Under the pieces are notes generated by a model. That model had not been told where the DNA came from and ran no database searches. It worked only from the letters and a program-made list of their open reading frames with translations. A program made the position numbers and the translations under genes. Below are positions 1 to 9,727 of a stretch of 64,000 nucleotides of DNA, one piece after another. The stretch's first letter is position 1. Each line of letters opens with the position of its first letter. The DNA lies in contig DASPMY010000036.1 in the NCBI GenBank assembly GCA_035626815.1, positions 37,499-101,498 on the forward strand, given 5' to 3'. The stretch is from Croceibacterium_A sp035626815. GTDB lineage: Bacteria; Pseudomonadota; Alphaproteobacteria; Sphingomonadales; Sphingomonadaceae.

Positions 1-1445
<1,445 letters not shown>

Positions 1446-1482
1446 GGGCTTTCTCCTTTGCCAGCCCCCTAACTCCCCATCT

Positions 1483-1555
1483 CCGTTCGTGTCGAGCGCA
1501 GTCGAGACACGCTGATGCAGGGCTGACGTGTCTCGACTTCGCTCGACACGAACGG
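1483..1555. repeat. Palindromic dispersed repeat, REP-like (type A)
   Basis: An imperfect inverted repeat whose arms begin CCGTTCGTGTCGAGC and end GCTCGACACGAACGG. It fills the gap between the divergent aldehyde dehydrogenase and GMC genes. A second copy with the same right arm lies at 20999-21085. Elements of this look are scattered through sphingomonad chromosomes. It could fold into a long hairpin in either transcript. Confidence 0.8.
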
Positions 1556-1567
1556 CAAGGGAACAGG

Positions 1568-3184
1568 ATGGAAGGCGACTGGGACTACGTGATCGTCGGC
1601 GCGGGCTCGGCCGGCTGCGTGCTCGCCGCGCGGCTCAGCGAGGACCCGAAGACTCGCGTGCTGCTGCTCGAGGCCGGCGGCGGGGCCGACAAGTTCCTGA
1701 TCAAGATGCCGCTCGGGATGATGAAGGCGATGCTCAAGCCCGAGCTGACCTGGCGGATGATGACCGAGCCCGAGCCGACGCTGAACGGCCGCCGCCTGTT
1801 CCTGCCGCGCGGGCGGCTGCTCGGCGGGTCGAGCTCGATCAACGGCATGGTCTACATGCGCGGGCACTCGGCCGACTACGACCGCTGGGCGCAGAAAGGC
1901 GCGCGCGGGTGGAGCCATGCCGAGGTGGTGCCGTACTTCCGGCGGATGGAGCGCTCGTGGCGCGGCACGGACAACTACGGGTCCGGGGGCCCGCTGCCGA
2001 TCACCAGGAACAACACCGACTACCTGCTCCATCACGAGCTGATGGAGGCGATCCAGAATGCCGGTCTGCCGGTCACCGACGACATTCACGCCGGCGACGA
2101 GGAAGGGGCCAGCCTGGTCGAGCTGACGGTCGACGAGAAGGGCCGCCGGGCCTCGACTTACGAGGCCTATCTCAAGCCCGCGATGCAGCGGCCGAACCTG
2201 GCGGTGGTGACTCACGCGCTAACCCGCAAGGTGCTCGTCGAGGACGGCCGCGCTGTGGGCGTCGAGTACGAAGTCGGCGGCGAGGTCCGCACCGTCCGCG
2301 CGGGCGAGACGATCCTGTCGGGCGGGACCTACAACTCCCCGCAATTGCTGATGCTCTCGGGCATCGGCCCGGGCGAGCATCTCGCCGAAATGGGCATTCC
2401 GCTGGTCCACGACCTCCCCGGCGTCGGCCGGAACCTGCAGGAGCACCCGCGCGTCCCGCTCGAGTTCGCCGCCAAGGGCCCAATCACTTTCGTCAACCAG
2501 TTGCGCTTCGACCGTGCCGCGCGCGCGGTGGCCCAGTGGTACCTGTTCGGCACCGGCCCGTTCGCGCGCCAGCTCAACAGCGCCAACCCGATGCTGCGCA
2601 CCGACCCGCGCCTCGCCCAGCCCGACATCCAGCTGTTCTCGAACCCGGTGAAGCTCTCCGCGCACTTGTGGTTCCCCGGCTTCGTGAAGAGCCCCGAGCA
2701 CGCGTTCAGCGCCGACGTGATCCTGCTCCACCCGCAGGCGCGTGGGCATGTCACGCTCAAGTCCCCCGACCCGCGCGAGCTGCCGGCGATCCGCCTCAAC
2801 CTGTTCGACAACGAGGCCGACTTCGCCACCGCCCGCGCCGGCCTGCGCCTCGCGCGCGGGATCTACGGCACGGAGCCGATGGCCGGCCTGATCGAGCGCG
2901 AGGCGATCCCCGGCGCCGAGGTCCAGAGCGACGAACAGATCGACGCCCACATCCGCGCCACCGCCGGCACCACCCAGCACCCGGTCGGCACTTGCGCGAT
3001 CGGCCCGGTGGTCGATCCCGAGCTGCGCGTGCACGGCATCGCGAGCCTGCGTGTCGTCGATGCCTCGGTGATGCCCGACATCCCCGGCGGCAACACCAAC
3101 GGGCCGACGATCATGATCGCCGAGAAGGCCAGCGACATGATCCGCGGCCGCAGCCTCGCGCCCATCGAAAAGGACGCCGCATGA
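1568..3184 (+). CDS. GMC-family FAD-dependent alcohol/choline-type dehydrogenase
   Basis: A 538-residue flavoprotein of the glucose-methanol-choline family, which oxidises primary alcohols and passes electrons from FAD to an acceptor. The N-terminus carries the dinucleotide-binding motif VGAGSAGCVLAARL, followed by the GMC signature RLLGGSSSINGMVYMRG (about residues 80-98) and the second signature GGTYNSPQLLMLSGIGPG (about 253). The C-terminal active-site pair is His in QHPVGTC (about 471) and Asn in GGNTNGP (about 510). There is no signal peptide, so the enzyme is cytoplasmic or membrane-peripheral. Its stop overlaps the next start (ATGA), implying co-translation with the SnoaL-like protein. 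Choline, PEG or aliphatic alcohol dehydrogenases share this fold, so the substrate is undetermined. Confidence 0.93.
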   Translation: MEGDWDYVIVGAGSAGCVLAARLSEDPKTRVLLLEAGGGADKFLIKMPLGMMKAMLKPELTWRMMTEPEPTLNGRRLFLPRGRLLGGSSSINGMVYMRGHSADYDRWAQKGARGWSHAEVVPYFRRMERSWRGTDNYGSGGPLPITRNNTDYLLHHELMEAIQNAGLPVTDDIHAGDEEGASLVELTVDEKGRRASTYEAYLKPAMQRPNLAVVTHALTRKVLVEDGRAVGVEYEVGGEVRTVRAGETILSGGTYNSPQLLMLSGIGPGEHLAEMGIPLVHDLPGVGRNLQEHPRVPLEFAAKGPITFVNQLRFDRAARAVAQWYLFGTGPFARQLNSANPMLRTDPRLAQPDIQLFSNPVKLSAHLWFPGFVKSPEHAFSADVILLHPQARGHVTLKSPDPRELPAIRLNLFDNEADFATARAGLRLARGIYGTEPMAGLIEREAIPGAEVQSDEQIDAHIRATAGTTQHPVGTCAIGPVVDPELRVHGIASLRVVDASVMPDIPGGNTNGPTIMIAEKASDMIRGRSLAPIEKDAA

Positions 3185-3561
3185 CCGAGGACGATTTGCG
3201 CACTTACATCGCCGCGTTCAACGCGCGCGATTTCGCCGGCTTCTCCGGGTACTACGCCGACGACGTCGAATTCAATCTCGGCGACCGCAAGCGGATCGTC
3301 GGCGCGCGAGGCATCGTCGATTTCTACACGCAGGTGTTCGAGCACATCGCCGAGGAGCTCGAGGTCCTCGACCTGATCGTCGCGCCCGACGGCGCCGCGC
3401 TGCACAGCCGCACGAAGTTCACCACGATCAAGGACTGGCCCGACTTCGAGCTATGGCCGACGATGAAAGGCGACGTGCGGATCGTCGAGAGCATCAACAT
3501 GTACCGGACGGCGGGCGGCAAGATCGTGAAGATCCTGTCGGGGCGGTTTTCGAGCACATGA
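3181..3561 (+). CDS. SnoaL/NTF2-like small protein
   Basis: A 126-residue protein beginning at an ATG that overlaps the upstream GMC stop codon by four bases. The pattern of an N-terminal helix (LRTYIAAFNARDF), a tyrosine/acidic segment (YYADDVEF) and several beta strands ending in KIVKILSGRF fits the cone-shaped NTF2/SnoaL fold. Members are ligand-binding proteins, isomerases or cyclases, and the fold alone does not define a reaction. Its placement between two GMC dehydrogenases suggests it handles the same substrate, or a product of it. No catalytic residues can be assigned with confidence. Confidence 0.75.
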   Translation: MTEDDLRTYIAAFNARDFAGFSGYYADDVEFNLGDRKRIVGARGIVDFYTQVFEHIAEELEVLDLIVAPDGAALHSRTKFTTIKDWPDFELWPTMKGDVRIVESINMYRTAGGKIVKILSGRFSST

Positions 3562-3581
3562 GCCTCCGCTCGTCTCATAGT

Positions 3582-3662
3582 GTGAGTCCCTGCGAAGGCA
3601 GGGACCTCGTGCCTCGAACGGACCGCAACCGGCCTGAGGCCCCTGCCTTCGCAGGGGCGCAC
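3582..3662. repeat. Palindromic dispersed repeat, REP-like (type B)
   Basis: Begins GTGAGTCCCTGCGAAGGCAG and ends with CCCTGCCTTCGCAGGGG, giving two nested hairpins. It occupies the 127-bp gap between the SnoaL-like gene and the second GMC gene. The copy at 30211-30282 shares the opening GTGAGTCCCTGCG..GGCAGGGACCTC. It may attenuate read-through into the second GMC gene. Confidence 0.75.
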
Positions 3663-3688
3663 GTTCGTTTGCATAGGATGGGTTCGCG

Positions 3689-5296
3689 GTGACCCAGGCC
3701 ACCGACTACATCGTCGTCGGCGCCGGCTCGGCGGGCGCGGTGGTCGCCGCGCGGCTCAGCGAGGACCCGGACGTCACGGTTACCCTGGTCGAGGCGGGCC
3801 GGCGCCAGCGCCATCCGCTGCTGGCGATGCCGATCGCCTTCCCGATGGTCATGGCCGACAAGCGCTTCAACTGGGGCTACGAGGGCGAGCCCGAGCCGTT
3901 CGCGAACGCGCGCCGCCTGCGCCAGCCGCGCGGCAAGGGGCTCGGCGGCTCGTCCCTGATCAACGGGATGCTCTACGCCCGCGGCCACCCGCGCGACTAC
4001 GACGAGTGGCGCCAGCTCGGCCTCGAGGGGTGGAGCTACGAGGACGTGCTCACCTACTTCAGGAAGAGCGAGAACCACTGGGGCGCGGCCGACCGTTACC
4101 ACGGCAAGGGCGGGCCGCTGTCGATCGCCAAGCACATTCCCGACGACCGGCTGTTCCCGCGCTTCATGGAGGCGGTGAACAAGCTCGGCTACAGGACCCG
4201 GATCGACCACCACGGGCCCGACCAGGAAGGCTGGGGCAGCCCCGACATCTCGATCCACGACGGCCGGCGCGGCAGCACGGCGGCGCGGTTCCTTTATCCG
4301 GCGATGCGGCGGCCGAACCTGCGCGTGATCACCGGCGCGCTGGCCGAGCGCATCGAGGTTCACAATGGGCGTGCAACGGCGCTTACCTATCGCACGGACG
4401 GTCAAACCCACCGCCTAGAGGCTCACCGCGAGATCGTCCTCGCGGGCGGCGCCTACAACTCGCCCCAGCTCCTGCTCCTCTCGGGCATCGGCCCGGCCGA
4501 TGAGTTGCGCGAGCTCGGCATCCCGGTCGTTCACGACCTCCCCGGCGTCGGCCGCAACCTACAGGACCATCCCTCGATCGCGATGGTGTGGAACGCCGCG
4601 CGCGAGGTGACGCTGACCAACGACTTGCGCTTCGACCGGTTGACGCGCTCGGTCCTCGAATGGGCGCTGACCGGCAAGGGGCGGATCGCCAACATGCCGG
4701 TCACCGCCAACGGCTTCGTCAAGACCCGCCCCGAGCTCGAGCGGCCCGACGCGCAGTGCCTGTTCCAGCCGACCTCGATCCTCGCCCGCCCGTGGTTTCC
4801 CGGGGTCAAGGCGCCCCAGCCCGACGTGGTGGCGATGGCCGTCGTCCTGCTGCGGCCCGAGGGGCGGGGCTGGGTCAAGCTCGCCAGCGCCGACCCGATC
4901 GCCAAGCCGCGCATCCTCTCCAACGTGCTGTCGACCGAAAACGACCGCGCGTTCTTCCGCCGGGTGATCCCGCAAATGCGTGAGATTCTCGCCACCGCCC
5001 CGCTCGCCGACGTGATCAGGGGCGAGCTCCTGCCCGGCTCCGCGGTGCAATCGACCGACGAGATCGACGCCTGGGTGCGCCAGTTCGTCGGCACGGCGAT
5101 GCACCCGGTCGGCACGTGCGCGATGGGGACCGGGCCCGAGGCCGTGTGCGACCCCCGGCTCAAGGTCCGCGGCCTCGACGGCCTCCGGGTGGCCGACGCC
5201 TCGGTCATGCCGCGCATTGTCGGCGGCAACACCAACGCGGCGACGATCATGATCGGGGAAAAGGCGGCCGACCTGATTCGCGAATCGGGCCGCTAA
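3689..5296 (+). CDS. Second GMC-family FAD-dependent alcohol dehydrogenase
   Basis: A 535-residue GMC oxidoreductase, clearly a paralogue of the one at 1568-3184. It has VGAGSAGAVVAARLSED at the N-terminus, the signature KGLGGSSLINGMLYARG, the second signature GGAYNSPQLLLLSGIGP, and the C-terminal MHPVGTCAMG and GGNTNAATIMIGEKA active-site segments. The GTG at 3689 is the only workable start: an ATG eleven bases upstream is in another frame and stops at once. Two paralogous GMC enzymes beside an aldehyde dehydrogenase suggest a degradative set for alcohols of different chain length or chirality. That is inference; the substrate is unknown. Confidence 0.92.
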   Translation: MTQATDYIVVGAGSAGAVVAARLSEDPDVTVTLVEAGRRQRHPLLAMPIAFPMVMADKRFNWGYEGEPEPFANARRLRQPRGKGLGGSSLINGMLYARGHPRDYDEWRQLGLEGWSYEDVLTYFRKSENHWGAADRYHGKGGPLSIAKHIPDDRLFPRFMEAVNKLGYRTRIDHHGPDQEGWGSPDISIHDGRRGSTAARFLYPAMRRPNLRVITGALAERIEVHNGRATALTYRTDGQTHRLEAHREIVLAGGAYNSPQLLLLSGIGPADELRELGIPVVHDLPGVGRNLQDHPSIAMVWNAAREVTLTNDLRFDRLTRSVLEWALTGKGRIANMPVTANGFVKTRPELERPDAQCLFQPTSILARPWFPGVKAPQPDVVAMAVVLLRPEGRGWVKLASADPIAKPRILSNVLSTENDRAFFRRVIPQMREILATAPLADVIRGELLPGSAVQSTDEIDAWVRQFVGTAMHPVGTCAMGTGPEAVCDPRLKVRGLDGLRVADASVMPRIVGGNTNAATIMIGEKAADLIRESGR

Positions 5297-5337
5297 TCCC
5301 CATCTGAAGGTCAAAGGACTTTGACGGGACTACGGGA

Positions 5338-6321
5338 ATGACCACCCACACCACCAAGATGCTGATCATCGGCTCGGGCCCCGCCGGCTACAGCGCCGCG
5401 ATCTACGGCGCGCGCGCGGGCATGCAGCCGATCGTCGTCCAGGGCCTGCAGCCCGGCGGCCAGCTGACCATCACCACCGACGTCGAGAACTTCCCGGGCT
5501 TCCGCGACGTCATCCAGGGCCCGTGGCTGATGCAGGAGATGCAGGCCCAGGCCGAGCACGTCGGCACCCGCACGATGTGGGACACGATCGTCGAGGTCGA
5601 CATCGCCAATGGCTCGCCGTTCCGCGCGATCGGCGACAGCGGCGACTTATACGTCGGCGACGTGCTGGTCATCGCCACCGGCGCGCAGGCGCGATGGCTC
5701 GGCGTGCCCGGTGAGGAAGCGCTCGGCGGCAAGGGCGTCTCGGCCTGCGCGACGTGCGACGGGTTCTTCTACCGCGGCAAGAAGGTCGCCGTGATCGGCG
5801 GCGGCAACACCGCGGTCGAGGAAGCGCTGTACCTGACCAACCATTCCGACGACGTCACCCTGATCCACCGCCGCGGCGAGCTGCGCGCCGAGAAGATCCT
5901 CCAGGACCGCCTGTTCGCGCATCCGAAGATCAGCGTGATGTGGAACCAGCGCGTCGAGCGGTTCCTCGGCGACCCGCTGGCGGGCGGCCTGACCGGCCTC
6001 GGCCTGATCGACACGCAGACCGGCGAGGCCAGCGAGTTCGCCTGCGAGGGCGCCTTCGTCGCGATCGGCCACTCACCGGCGACCGAGCTGTTCAAGGGCA
6101 AGCTGCCGATGGACGCGAACGGCTACCTGCTGGTCGAGCCCGGCACGCCGAAGACTTCGGTGCCCGGCGTGTTCGCCTGCGGCGACGTGATGGATCACGT
6201 CTACCGCCAGGCCGTCACCGCCGCCGGCACCGGCTGCATGGCCGCGCTCGACGCCGAGCGGTTCCTCGCCGCGCGCGAGTTCGTCACGCACGAAGCACAG
6301 GCCGTGGGAGCAAGCGCTTAG
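5338..6321 (+). CDS. trxB: Thioredoxin reductase (NADPH, FAD)
   Basis: A 327-residue low-molecular-weight thioredoxin reductase that transfers electrons from NADPH through FAD and a redox disulfide to thioredoxin in the cytoplasm. Visible are the FAD motif IGSGPAGYSAAIYGARAG, the active-site ACATCDGFF (Cys-Ala-Thr-Cys), the NADPH motif GGGNTAVEEALYL with HRRGELRA, and the C-terminal FAD motif FACGDVMD. Length and motif order match the E. coli-type enzyme. It follows the GMC gene by about 40 bp but is a housekeeping gene, so linkage need not mean shared function. Confidence 0.97.
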   Translation: MTTHTTKMLIIGSGPAGYSAAIYGARAGMQPIVVQGLQPGGQLTITTDVENFPGFRDVIQGPWLMQEMQAQAEHVGTRTMWDTIVEVDIANGSPFRAIGDSGDLYVGDVLVIATGAQARWLGVPGEEALGGKGVSACATCDGFFYRGKKVAVIGGGNTAVEEALYLTNHSDDVTLIHRRGELRAEKILQDRLFAHPKISVMWNQRVERFLGDPLAGGLTGLGLIDTQTGEASEFACEGAFVAIGHSPATELFKGKLPMDANGYLLVEPGTPKTSVPGVFACGDVMDHVYRQAVTAAGTGCMAALDAERFLAAREFVTHEAQAVGASA

Positions 6322-6347
6322 GCCGAGTCGAACGCGCAGGGGGCCGG

Positions 6348-8306
6348 GTGGAGCAAGCCAGGGGGGCCGATCAATTTCATCTCGCGTGGCGCCTGACCGC
6401 CGCCGGGTGGATCGGCTGCGCGCTGCTGCAGTTCATCCTCTACTTGCGCCCCTCGCCTTACGGCGGGCCGTTCCTCCTGCAGTGGAAGGTCTTCATCGTC
6501 CGGCCGCTCGCCTACGAGCTGCTGTCGACCTGGCTGATCGCGCTGCCGTTCCTGGTGCTGTGGCTGGCGCTCTATCGCCGTCCGCTGCCCTCGCCGCGGT
6601 GGCGCCGGGCCCAATGGGCGCTGGCCGCGCTGATGGCGCTGAACCTGCTGATCACCGCCTTCGACCACGAGCTCTACCGCTTCCTCGGCCTGCGTCTCGG
6701 GCCCAATTTCCTCGACGTCTACGCCGATCCGACGACGCTCGCCGACAGCCTGTTCCTCAACGTGCTGCGCGGCGACCGCGGCGGGCCGTTCCTCTCGCCG
6801 GTGCTGTGCCTCGGCGCGCCGGGGCTGTACTTGTGGTGGGCCGGCCGGCGCATCCGCCGCGGGCCGCCGCCTTCGGGCCGGCTCGGGGCGAACCGGGCGC
6901 TGGCGACCGCGCTCGTCGCCGTGCCGCTGGCCATCGGGCTCACCGCCTATCTCCTCGCGCACGCCAAGTTCCGGCTCTCGCGGCTCGAGCCGGCCCCGTT
7001 CGCCATCGTCCGCGACTTCGCGTGGAACTACCAGGACGCCCGGCCGCCCGGCGACATCGCCCGGCTGAGCGCCGAGTGGCAGGCGCGCTGGCTCGCCGGG
7101 AGCCGCGATCGCGGCTGGCGCTTCCCCGACCCGCGGTACCCGTTCCTGCGCGTGCCCGCCGATCCCGCCGAACCCGCGGCGGCAGACCGCTGGAACGTGC
7201 TCATCATCCAGCTCGAATCGGTGCGCGGGCTCGAGACGGGCGACCTCATGCCCGGGCTCGCGCCCTCGCCCACACCCTATCTCGACGCGCTGGCCGCCCG
7301 GCCCGACGCCGCGGTGTGGACCCGGGCGCTCACGTTCGGCCCGCCGAGCATCAACGGGCGCTTCGCGCTGCAGTGCTCGGTGACCCCGTCGTCGCGCCGC
7401 TTCATCACCGCGCAGACCACCGCGACCTTTTACTGCCTGCCCGACGCGCTGCGCCGTCGCGGCTATCGCGCCGAGATGTTCGCCGCCGGCGACATCGACA
7501 TGGACAACAGCACCGTGTGGGTCATGCAGATGTACCACCGGCTGTGGCGCTATCCGCAGGAAGGCCAGCGCGACCGGCAGATCTTCCGCCATGCGGCGGC
7601 GCGCATCCGCGAGCTCGGGCGGCAGGGGCCGTTCGTCGCCACGCTGATCTCGGCCAGCAACCACCACCCGTTCCGCTCGCCCGAGCCCGAGCTCGACATG
7701 GCCGGGCACGCGACCGTCCACCAGCGCATCCGCAACACCGCGCGCTACACCGACGACGTCGTCGGCGAGCTGATCGGCACGCTGGCGCGGGAACCGTGGT
7801 TCGCGCGCACGCTGATCGTCGTCAACAGCGACCACGGCTACAACCTCGGCGAGCACGGCGGGCTCGTCGGCGCCTACAGCCTGTACCGCGAATCCACCTG
7901 GACCCCGTTCCTGATCGTCGGCGCGCACCCGCGCCTGCCCCACGGCCGGCACGACGAAGTGGTCACGCTGCTCGACGTGGCCCCGACGATCGCCGACTTG
8001 CTCGGCATCCGCGAGGCCAACCCATGGCATGGCCACAGCCTGCTGGCGCTCGACCCGCGCCGCCCGGTGCGCTTCGCGTTCCGCGATTCGGCGACTGCCG
8101 AGGCGGACGGGTGGAGCGCGGTGCTCGACGGCCAGGACGGCCGCGCCCGCCTCTACGACGCCCGGACCGACTGGCTGCAGCGGCGCGACCGGGCCGCCGA
8201 CCATCCGGGCGTGGCCGAACGCATGCTCGGCCAGGCCGAGCGCGAGCGGCGCTTCAACGACTACCTCCTGCGCCAGGGGCGGCTGTGGCCGAGGGCGGCG
8301 CGCTGA
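6348..8306 (+). CDS. LtaS-like membrane-anchored sulfatase-fold (phosphoglycerol transferase-type) protein
   Basis: About 652 residues. The GTG start at 6348 is preceded by AGGGGG and begins VEQARGADQF, just before the first membrane helix. Five or so N-terminal hydrophobic segments are followed by an alkaline-phosphatase/sulfatase-superfamily domain. It begins NVLIIQLESVRG (metal-binding Glu), has a nucleophile region PSINGRF (Ser where LtaS uses Thr) and metal ligands in NSDHGYNLGEHGG. Related proteins transfer glycerol phosphate or phosphoethanolamine onto envelope glycans or lipids, with the catalytic domain facing the periplasm. The acceptor here is unknown. It is convergent with the next gene. 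Confidence 0.85.
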   Translation: MEQARGADQFHLAWRLTAAGWIGCALLQFILYLRPSPYGGPFLLQWKVFIVRPLAYELLSTWLIALPFLVLWLALYRRPLPSPRWRRAQWALAALMALNLLITAFDHELYRFLGLRLGPNFLDVYADPTTLADSLFLNVLRGDRGGPFLSPVLCLGAPGLYLWWAGRRIRRGPPPSGRLGANRALATALVAVPLAIGLTAYLLAHAKFRLSRLEPAPFAIVRDFAWNYQDARPPGDIARLSAEWQARWLAGSRDRGWRFPDPRYPFLRVPADPAEPAAADRWNVLIIQLESVRGLETGDLMPGLAPSPTPYLDALAARPDAAVWTRALTFGPPSINGRFALQCSVTPSSRRFITAQTTATFYCLPDALRRRGYRAEMFAAGDIDMDNSTVWVMQMYHRLWRYPQEGQRDRQIFRHAAARIRELGRQGPFVATLISASNHHPFRSPEPELDMAGHATVHQRIRNTARYTDDVVGELIGTLAREPWFARTLIVVNSDHGYNLGEHGGLVGAYSLYRESTWTPFLIVGAHPRLPHGRHDEVVTLLDVAPTIADLLGIREANPWHGHSLLALDPRRPVRFAFRDSATAEADGWSAVLDGQDGRARLYDARTDWLQRRDRAADHPGVAERMLGQAERERRFNDYLLRQGRLWPRAAR

Positions 8307-8342
8307 TGCGAACCCGTCGCGCGCCCGGCCGGGTGCTGGCCC

Positions 8343-9068
8343 CTATCGCGCGCTGCGGCGCAAGTCCGCGAGGAGCGCTTCGTCGCGTGAGGTCAGGCGA
8401 GTGAACACCCCCGTCGGCGGAGTGTTGCGCTCCACTCGCCGGGGCGCGCTCCAGCTGCGGCCGCCGTCGCGCGTCTCGTAGCGGTAGTGGACCGTTTCCG
8501 GCTCCCCCTCGGCCGAGGCCTGGACCTGTGCGCTGCCGACGACCGCGCCGCTGCCGCCGGCGTCGATGTCGAACCCGCCGAAGTCGAAGTACTCACCGCG
8601 CCAGTCGAATGTATAGGGCCGGCCAAAGGAACGGTTGATCTCGCCTGAAGGCTCGATGTGGGTGCAGAAATGCTGGCCCGGCCCCGCGCCGACCCGGAAC
8701 GCGGTATAGCCGGATGGCGGGGAGCCCAAGCCCTCGAACGCCCAGGCGAACACCGTCCCGTCGGGCGCCTGGTAGACGTCGCGGATGCCCCCCGCGCCGG
8801 TCAGGCCGTAGCCGCGCCATCGGCCGTTGCGGCGGACGAACACGCCGACCCCGAGCCCGTCCTGCCCCCGGGCCACCACCAAGGCATCGCTGTCGTTGAG
8901 GTGGGCCGTCACGAACGTGCGGTCGATCGCTACCCCTTCGAGGAAATCGGCGTCGAGCGTGACGCTCTGGCCGCAGTCGGCATCCTGCACCTCGCGGGCG
9001 AGGGCAGGCGATGCGGCAACGCCCGCCGCAGCAAGCAGCACGGGCGCGACGTGTCGGCTGGTCTTCAT
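8343..9068 (-). CDS. Secreted protein of unknown function
   Basis: A 241-residue protein with a strong GAGAGGAGC ribosome site and a classical signal peptide (MKTSRHVAPVLLAAAGVAA, cleavage likely after SPALA), so it is periplasmic or secreted. The mature part has paired cysteines (about residues 32 and 137) and repeated strand-turn segments such as RRNGRWRGYGLTG and YETRDGGRSWSAPRRVE. The latter resembles an Asp-box (SxDxGxTW) of beta-propeller proteins. I do not recognise the family. It lies convergent with the sulfatase-fold gene and upstream of no obvious partner. Confidence 0.7.
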   Translation of the reverse strand: MKTSRHVAPVLLAAAGVAASPALAREVQDADCGQSVTLDADFLEGVAIDRTFVTAHLNDSDALVVARGQDGLGVGVFVRRNGRWRGYGLTGAGGIRDVYQAPDGTVFAWAFEGLGSPPSGYTAFRVGAGPGQHFCTHIEPSGEINRSFGRPYTFDWRGEYFDFGGFDIDAGGSGAVVGSAQVQASAEGEPETVHYRYETRDGGRSWSAPRRVERNTPPTGVFTRLTSRDEALLADLRRSAR

Positions 9069-9089
9069 GGGAAGCTCCTCTCAACGCCG

Positions 9090-9563
9090 CTAGGCGAGCT
9101 GGTAGTGCGGGCCGTCGATGAACGCCTTCCTGCCCTTCGCCAGCCGGCGCTTGACGTAGTCGTTGACCGCTTTCTCCAGCCCCTTGCGCGTGCCGGGGAG
9201 GCTCGCCAGCGGAATGTCCCATACCCCGCCCCACACCAGCTTGACGCCCAGCTGGCCGGCGGCCTGGTGGACGGCCTCGGCGATGACGTAGATCGGGCCC
9301 CACTCCCACCGCAGCTTGCCGTTGATGTAGGGGACGAGGTCCATCGCGTGGCCGTAGCCGTCGGCTTGCCGCAAGTGCATCGAGTTCATCGTCTGCGAGG
9401 CGCCCTTGGCGACGAGCTTGGCCTGCTCGACCTCGGTCCGCAGGCCGTCGTGGACGCTGAAGTCCTGCTCGCTGATGGCGATGGCCAGCTGGGCGACTTC
9501 GACCAGGCTGGGATGGACGCCGACCAGCTCGACCTTCGAGTTCACGCCGAATGAATAGGGCAT
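9090..9563 (-). CDS. M15-type peptidoglycan peptidase (phage-endolysin-like, no signal peptide)
   Basis: About 157 residues from ATG 9563, preceded by a GGGGGG ribosome site. The longer reading to 9632 adds 23 residues without a better site. The protein resembles the VanY/T5-endolysin class of zinc DD- or L-Ala-D-Glu peptidases. It has the ligand cluster SMHLRQADGYGHAMDL (His..His..Asp) and a C-terminal DGPHYQLA that supplies the last His. It lacks an export signal, as phage endolysins do, but no phage gene is nearby. It may be a domesticated endolysin or part of a lost phage or gene-transfer-agent-like module. Confidence 0.8.
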   Translation of the reverse strand: MPYSFGVNSKVELVGVHPSLVEVAQLAIAISEQDFSVHDGLRTEVEQAKLVAKGASQTMNSMHLRQADGYGHAMDLVPYINGKLRWEWGPIYVIAEAVHQAAGQLGVKLVWGGVWDIPLASLPGTRKGLEKAVNDYVKRRLAKGRKAFIDGPHYQLA

Positions 9564-9662
9564 GCTGAATTCCCCCCGAAATGCAGTAGCCGCCGAGGGG
9601 AATGGCACAGAATCCGCCAGCTGCCGAGTCATTATGCGGGTCAGCGCCGCCGATCACGGCGA

Positions 9663-9715
9663 AGCCGCGCTCCCTCGGGAAGCGCGGCTCCATGCGCCCG
9701 TAACGGGCGTTTTTT
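9663..9715 (+). terminator. Double hairpin with plus-strand T tract
   Basis: A perfect 9-bp inverted repeat (AGCCGCGCT..AGCGCGGCT, 9663-9689) is followed by CGCCCGTAACGGGCG and six T residues (9695-9715). The T run is on the plus strand, yet both neighbours are transcribed leftward. It therefore terminates no annotated gene. See findings. Confidence 0.6.
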
Positions 9716-9727
9716 CCGGCCACCGCC

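Noticed and set aside
5754..6347. Upstream extension of the LtaS-like gene frame
   Set aside because: It runs through trxB in another frame and is Arg-rich. The GTG at 6348 with AGGGGG upstream gives a proper membrane-protein start.
9090..9715. Prophage remnant suggested by the endolysin-like gene
   Set aside because: No integrase, attachment repeat, capsid, tail or holin gene is nearby, and base composition is like that of the host.
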